A DNA stretch of 25,622 nucleotides from Dehalococcoidia bacterium UBA7891. Lineage in GTDB: Bacteria > Chloroflexota > Dehalococcoidia > Lucifugimonadales > UBA826. Shown here piece after piece: positions 22,779 through 25,622 of this stretch. Numbering within the stretch: the first letter of the stretch is position 1; each line of letters opens with the position of its first letter. The stretch lies in assembly GCA_002500485.1 (NCBI GenBank), contig DLRJ01000052.1, positions 1-25,622 of the forward strand, written 5' to 3'. The notes below the pieces were generated by a model. That model made no database searches. It saw only the letters and a list, made by a program, of their open reading frames with translations, and was not told where the DNA came from. Both the position numbers and the translations under genes were made by a program.

Positions 22779-23129
22779 TTAGCTGGATCTAAGTTCGTTA
22801 CGAACTTCGTTTGCCATTTTCTCAAGATGGTTTAATTGCTTCCGCTTGCCCACTGGCCAATTAGAAGCATCTGGCTTAGTCATCAAGATCAGGTCGTCTA
22901 CCGCGGCAAGTAAATGTATGGTGGCCAATTTGGTTTGACTCGAATTCACCACCTCTGCTGATTTGTTATCGCAATCGGTGCATAAGTCATATTTAGAGAA
23001 TTTACCCCTCTTACATATCGGGCATTCATCAATTTCTCCTGTTTCAACCCATTCAAAATGGTCTCCGCAAAATGTATGAACTGGGGATATATTTTCGAAA
23101 CAATCCCAAAACTTGCACTGATTACTCAA
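22779..23129 (-). CDS. Small zinc-ribbon protein of unknown function
   Basis: A 116-residue protein with two cysteine clusters. The first is C5-x4-C10 with H18, C21-x2-H24. The second is C36-x2-C39 with C50-x2-C53, a zinc-ribbon spacing. The C-terminal half is helical and charged, ending NHLEKMANEVRNELRSS, possibly a short coiled coil. No catalytic motif is seen. The first cluster resembles the CxxxxC...CxxH element of many small bacterial and phage zinc proteins. Two metal sites in one short chain suggest a nucleic-acid or protein binding role; this is inference. Start is TTG at 23129 with AAAGG about 7 bases upstream; no ATG is in frame. Confidence 0.62.
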   Translation of the reverse strand: MSNQCKFWDCFENISPVHTFCGDHFEWVETGEIDECPICKRGKFSKYDLCTDCDNKSAEVVNSSQTKLATIHLLAAVDDLILMTKPDASNWPVGKRKQLNHLEKMANEVRNELRSS

Positions 23130-23189
23130 AAGAGACCTTTAACTTTTATAGATGGATATAATGGGAATGTATAATAACAAGCTGACGCT

Positions 23190-23243
23190 GAATTTAGCTA
23201 ATGAGTTTTCATGGCAAAAAGCCACCTCCCCTAAGCTAAATTC
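23190..23243 (+). repeat. Nested inverted repeats just upstream of tRNA-Ile
   Basis: An exact 10-base inverted repeat, GAATTTAGCT (23190-23199) and AGCTAAATTC (23234-23243), encloses a smaller hairpin TGGC-AAAAA-GCCA (23212-23224). It ends 8 bases before the tRNA. Two TATAAT hexamers (23157-23162 and 23170-23175) lie upstream, so the structure would sit in the tRNA leader if either is used. Confidence 0.4.
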
Positions 23244-23251
23244 TAAGAAAT

Positions 23252-23328
23252 GGGCCTGTAGCTCAGGCGGTTAGAGCGCAGTCCTGATAAGACTGAGGTC
23301 CCTGGTTCGAGTCCAGGCAGGCCCACCA
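23252..23328 (+). tRNA. tRNA-Ile (anticodon GAT)
   Basis: Cloverleaf: acceptor GGGCCTG/CAGGCCC and D arm GCTC/GAGC. The anticodon stem CAGTC/GACTG has loop CTGATAA (anticodon GAT), and the T arm CCTGG-TTCGAGT-CCAGG follows. Discriminator A and encoded CCA are at 23325-23328. This isoacceptor is often inside rRNA operons; here it stands alone. Confidence 0.97.
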
Positions 23329-23373
23329 TTTCATCTAGTCACATCACCAATCCCCCATATAGGAAGGCTAAAA

Positions 23374-23931
23374 ATGGCTCGAGTCCCCTACATCAACCGG
23401 GAAGATTTGAAAGAATCCCATCAAGGTATCTATGACAATATTGCTAAGACAAGGGGAAAGGTATCAAATGTTTTCTCAGCTCTTTTAAACAATCCTGATG
23501 CGACAAAAGCTGTGACAACAGTCGGTGAATACATTCGTTACAACTCACCCTTAGATCCAATCATCAGAGAAACAGCTATTCTCACAACAGCTCATGAAAT
23601 GAAAAACTCATACGAATGGGCCCAACACGAACCAGTCGCAAGACAAGTCGGGGTAAGAGACGAGGTCATCAAATCGATACTTTCCGGTAAAGGACCTATG
23701 GGACTGCCAGCAAAGGAAGGAATCTTTATTCAATCCGCCAAAGAGTTGGTAAAAACAGGAACAGTAACTGATCGGACGTATCAAGCACTGGACCACCTTT
23801 TAGGAACCCAGCTAACAATAGATTTTGTAGTCACCGTCGGATATTACTCAATGCTTTCCAGGCTTATTCATTCGTTGGGCGTGGATTTTGACGAAGATCT
23901 CCAATTGAACGATAAATTTCAAACAGACTGA
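23374..23931 (+). CDS. Carboxymuconolactone-decarboxylase (CMD/AhpD-like) family protein
   Basis: A 185-residue all-helical protein of the CMD fold. The family core is visible as PLDPIIRETAILTTAHEMKN followed by YEWAQHEPVARQVGV, with the conserved Glu and His. No cysteine is present, so the CxxC redox centre of AhpD peroxidase-type members is absent. It more likely belongs to the decarboxylase-like or uncharacterised branch, in which a Glu/His pair may do acid-base chemistry. A good Shine-Dalgarno (AGGAAGG) precedes the ATG at 23374, 45 bases after tRNA-Ile. It lies 32 bases before an enolase-superfamily gene on the same strand, hinting at a joint role in acid degradation; this is inference. 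Confidence 0.85.
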   Translation: MARVPYINREDLKESHQGIYDNIAKTRGKVSNVFSALLNNPDATKAVTTVGEYIRYNSPLDPIIRETAILTTAHEMKNSYEWAQHEPVARQVGVRDEVIKSILSGKGPMGLPAKEGIFIQSAKELVKTGTVTDRTYQALDHLLGTQLTIDFVVTVGYYSMLSRLIHSLGVDFDEDLQLNDKFQTD

Positions 23932-23951
23932 TTCATGTACAAAATGCCGGA

Positions 23952-23957
23952 TATTAT
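23952..23957 (+). promoter_or_regulatory. -10-like box positioned for a leaderless transcript
   Basis: TATTAT ends 6 bases before the ATG at 23964, and no Shine-Dalgarno is present before that ATG. If used, transcription would begin at about the start codon. Confidence 0.25.
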
Positions 23958-23963
23958 TCCCTT

Positions 23964-25097
23964 ATGAAAATTACATCTGTAGAAATATCAGTATTTGAAC
24001 TTCCTATATACCCAACAGTCACCCAGGTTGTGCCAGTTGGTGATCCGGCCGACTTGAGATGGCAGCAGGCTTTCCCAAAAGGCGGTCCGGTCCCAGTTCA
24101 GGTTATGCAAGTAATGACCGATGAGGACATCAATGGAATTTGCACTGTGGGAGACTGGAGATATACAGAACTTACATGGAGACAAATAGCTCAATTAAGG
24201 GAGTTAGTGATCGGAGAAAATCCTCTGGAAAGAGATTTATTGCTATCTAAACTTAAAGCTGTGAGTAGATTCTTTGAGCCCGGTTGGTATGGTGGATTCG
24301 ACAATTGCCTCTGGGACATCGAGGGAAAGGTCAAAAACTTACCAGTCTCGGAATTGCTCGGCGGTTCGAAAAGCAGAATACAAGCCTATTACAACACTGC
24401 AGGAAGTACTCCAGAAGAATTAATCCGTGACGGAGAAAAAGGAATTGCAGCGGGATTTACCGTTTTAAAAGACCATCTTCCCTTCGGTGCCAATAAGAAT
24501 ATAGAAACTTTCCAAGAATTTAGAAAAGTTTTTGGAGACAGCATTGGATTAATGCATGATGCCGCTCTTGTCAATTACACTTTTGATGAAGCTGTCAGGA
24601 TTGGTAAGGAATTGGAAGCCTTAAATTTCATATGGCTTGAAGAACCTCTGACTGACAGACACTACGAAGACTATGTGAATTTATGTAAGCAACTCGAAAT
24701 ACCTATTGCTGGAGCTGAGACTCTAATGAACGAGCCAGAAATTAGTGAGCTGTGGCTCAAATCAGGGGCAATAGACATTCTTAGAGTGAATGGCCGACAC
24801 GGAACTACTCCAATTTTGAATGCATCCAAATTGGCGGCCCAGATGAATACCACCGTCGAACCAAATGCTTATGGCCCACTTTTTGGAATAGTCCATGCCC
24901 ATATTGATTGCGGAATCTCTAACATTGACTGGTTTGAGAATGCTCCTCCTCCAAACGGTGCGCAAATGGGAGAAGAGATTGGTTTGCTCAACCCAATTAG
25001 ACCTGAATCCGGTTGGGTGACTCCTCCGTCAGGACCTGGTTGGGGCTCAGAGTGGGATTGGGATCTATTTAAAAAGAAGCGAGTGGCCCTCCTTTAA
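23964..25097 (+). CDS. Enolase-superfamily protein lacking the mandelate-racemase His-Asp dyad
   Basis: A 377-residue mandelate racemase/muconate lactonizing fold protein. The capping domain and barrel are clear: FDNCLWDIEGKVKNLPVSELLGG, K169-D-H171 on the second strand, and metal ligands D199 (MHDAAL), E226 (WLEEP) and E252 (GAETL). But N276 (LRVNGRHG) stands where the dyad Asp of mandelate racemase lies, and N301 (VEPNAYG) where its His lies. The enzyme may therefore rely on K169 and H171 only, as in one-base dehydratases, or have lost or changed activity. E325 may match the electrophilic Glu. ATG at 23964 has no visible Shine-Dalgarno. Substrate is unknown; an acid sugar or other carboxylate is expected. 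Confidence 0.83.
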   Translation: MKITSVEISVFELPIYPTVTQVVPVGDPADLRWQQAFPKGGPVPVQVMQVMTDEDINGICTVGDWRYTELTWRQIAQLRELVIGENPLERDLLLSKLKAVSRFFEPGWYGGFDNCLWDIEGKVKNLPVSELLGGSKSRIQAYYNTAGSTPEELIRDGEKGIAAGFTVLKDHLPFGANKNIETFQEFRKVFGDSIGLMHDAALVNYTFDEAVRIGKELEALNFIWLEEPLTDRHYEDYVNLCKQLEIPIAGAETLMNEPEISELWLKSGAIDILRVNGRHGTTPILNASKLAAQMNTTVEPNAYGPLFGIVHAHIDCGISNIDWFENAPPPNGAQMGEEIGLLNPIRPESGWVTPPSGPGWGSEWDWDLFKKKRVALL

Positions 25098-25187
25098 AGA
25101 AAGCTCTTAATTTTGTTTATTTGAACCCTAGATCAATCTTTCAGTCAGACCATTTCAAGGATGACACACACAGATTTTTAAATTATT

Positions 25188-25193
25188 TATAAT
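25188..25193 (+). promoter_or_regulatory. TATAAT -10 box positioned for a leaderless lipoprotein mRNA
   Basis: Perfect TATAAT with 6 bases between it and the ATG at 25200. No Shine-Dalgarno and no good -35 are seen in the 102-base gap 25098-25199. Confidence 0.35.
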
Positions 25194-25199
25194 GGCTCC

Positions 25200-25622
25200 A
25201 TGAAACGGTCAGCTTATTTTTCGATAGTTGTATTTCTCTCGGTGATGGTTTCTGCATGTACAGAAATATATGAAACAGAACGTGCACCGACTGTCGAAAG
25301 AAAAATAGTGGAGACACCAGCATCTGGAAAAATCGTTTCTCGAGTTACTCCTAATCCGAGTAAATCGACAAACCAAACACCAAGAGAAACCTCCAGGGTT
25401 CTACCGGACTATTCCGGGTCAAATGACCCTCAAGTCGAGGAACAGTTTTTATCTTTTCGGACTCAATTGGATTATTTGACCTCCAATCCGAAGTCAGTAG
25501 ACGATTGGATTGATATGATTAGCCTCGACAGCAACTCACTTTTCTTGCCGGAATTACCTGATTGCAGGGGAAGCAAGGTTCGTAAATGTTTTGACGAACT
25601 GATTCCCTTAGTTGAAAGGTAC
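25200..25622 (+). CDS. Secreted lipoprotein of unknown function (3' end outside window)
   Basis: An open frame of 141 codons running off the right edge. MKRSAYFSIVVFLSVMVSAC is a signal peptide ending in a lipobox (VSA-C20), so the mature protein should be diacylated on C20 and membrane-anchored. Residues 21-75 are Thr/Pro/Ser/Glu-rich and probably a flexible linker. From about residue 78 a helical domain begins (EEQFLSFRTQLDYL), with two cysteines at about 124 and 131 that could form a disulphide. The family is not recognisable from this fragment. The gene has no Shine-Dalgarno; see the TATAAT box 6 bases upstream. ATG at 25200 is chosen because it gives a complete signal peptide. Confidence 0.7.
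   Translation, partial: MKRSAYFSIVVFLSVMVSACTEIYETERAPTVERKIVETPASGKIVSRVTPNPSKSTNQTPRETSRVLPDYSGSNDPQVEEQFLSFRTQLDYLTSNPKSVDDWIDMISLDSNSLFLPELPDCRGSKVRKCFDELIPLVERY

Noticed and set aside
1..25622. CRISPR array, insertion sequence, phage or plasmid module
   Set aside because: No regularly spaced repeats, transposase/integrase motifs or terminal repeats were seen, and the two tRNAs have no flanking attachment-site duplication that I could find by eye.

Overview
The window reads as a gene-dense piece of a bacterial chromosome, AT-leaning by eye, with about 22 protein genes, two tRNAs, short intergenic gaps and many TTG/GTG starts. The gene content suggests a heterotrophic marine or deep-water member of the Chloroflexota, SAR202-like. 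It has three different enolase-superfamily (mandelate racemase/muconate lactonizing) genes in 25 kb, an aldehyde-oxidase/xanthine-dehydrogenase-type molybdenum subunit, a uronate-dehydrogenase-like SDR, a carboxymuconolactone-decarboxylase-like protein, and a two-subunit methylmalonyl-CoA mutase cluster. This taxonomic call is inference from family content. No rRNA, plasmid, phage or insertion-sequence marker was seen.

Layout. Positions 1-10408 are all on the + strand. They hold the tail of a membrane protein, a sugar-acid pair (uronate-dehydrogenase-like SDR plus an enolase-superfamily enzyme with an intact His-Asp dyad), an orphan molybdenum-hydroxylase large subunit, a divergent GroEL, and a tightly coupled operon of ABC ATPase, fused GldF-GldG-type permease/auxiliary protein and DUF4340 protein. 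Positions 10418-14774 are on the - strand: a degenerate PlsY-like membrane protein, then an operon read right to left as mutase catalytic subunit, acyl-CoA dehydrogenase, methylmalonyl-CoA epimerase and mutase B12-binding subunit. ruvB (14959-15993, +) diverges from that operon and has a recognisable sigma70-type promoter.

Positions 15995-21759 are on the - strand. Read right to left they hold tRNA-Gly(CCC), a ManD/RspA-type enolase-superfamily protein, 5-oxoprolinase subunits PxpA-PxpB-PxpC, a ketopantoate-reductase-like protein and a YqaA/VTT membrane protein. The right end is a mosaic of small genes: Lin0512-family protein, cupin, zinc-ribbon protein (-), tRNA-Ile(GAT), CMD-family protein, a third enolase-superfamily protein that lacks the His-Asp dyad, and the start of a lipoprotein running off the window.

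How it fits together: most enzymes feed oxidised organic matter into central metabolism. Sugar acids would be oxidised and dehydrated, an acyl-CoA or C3 chain would be channelled through methylmalonyl-CoA to succinyl-CoA, and 5-oxoproline would be opened to glutamate. No defence system, CRISPR array or clearly novel multi-gene system was found. The most unusual signals are substitutions at catalytic positions: the dyad-less enolase homologue, the mutase with Gln at the Tyr89 position, and the PlsY-like protein without its motifs. Others are a cupin gene with a strong Shine-Dalgarno but no ordinary start codon at the right distance, and two genes with a -10 box placed as in leaderless mRNAs.
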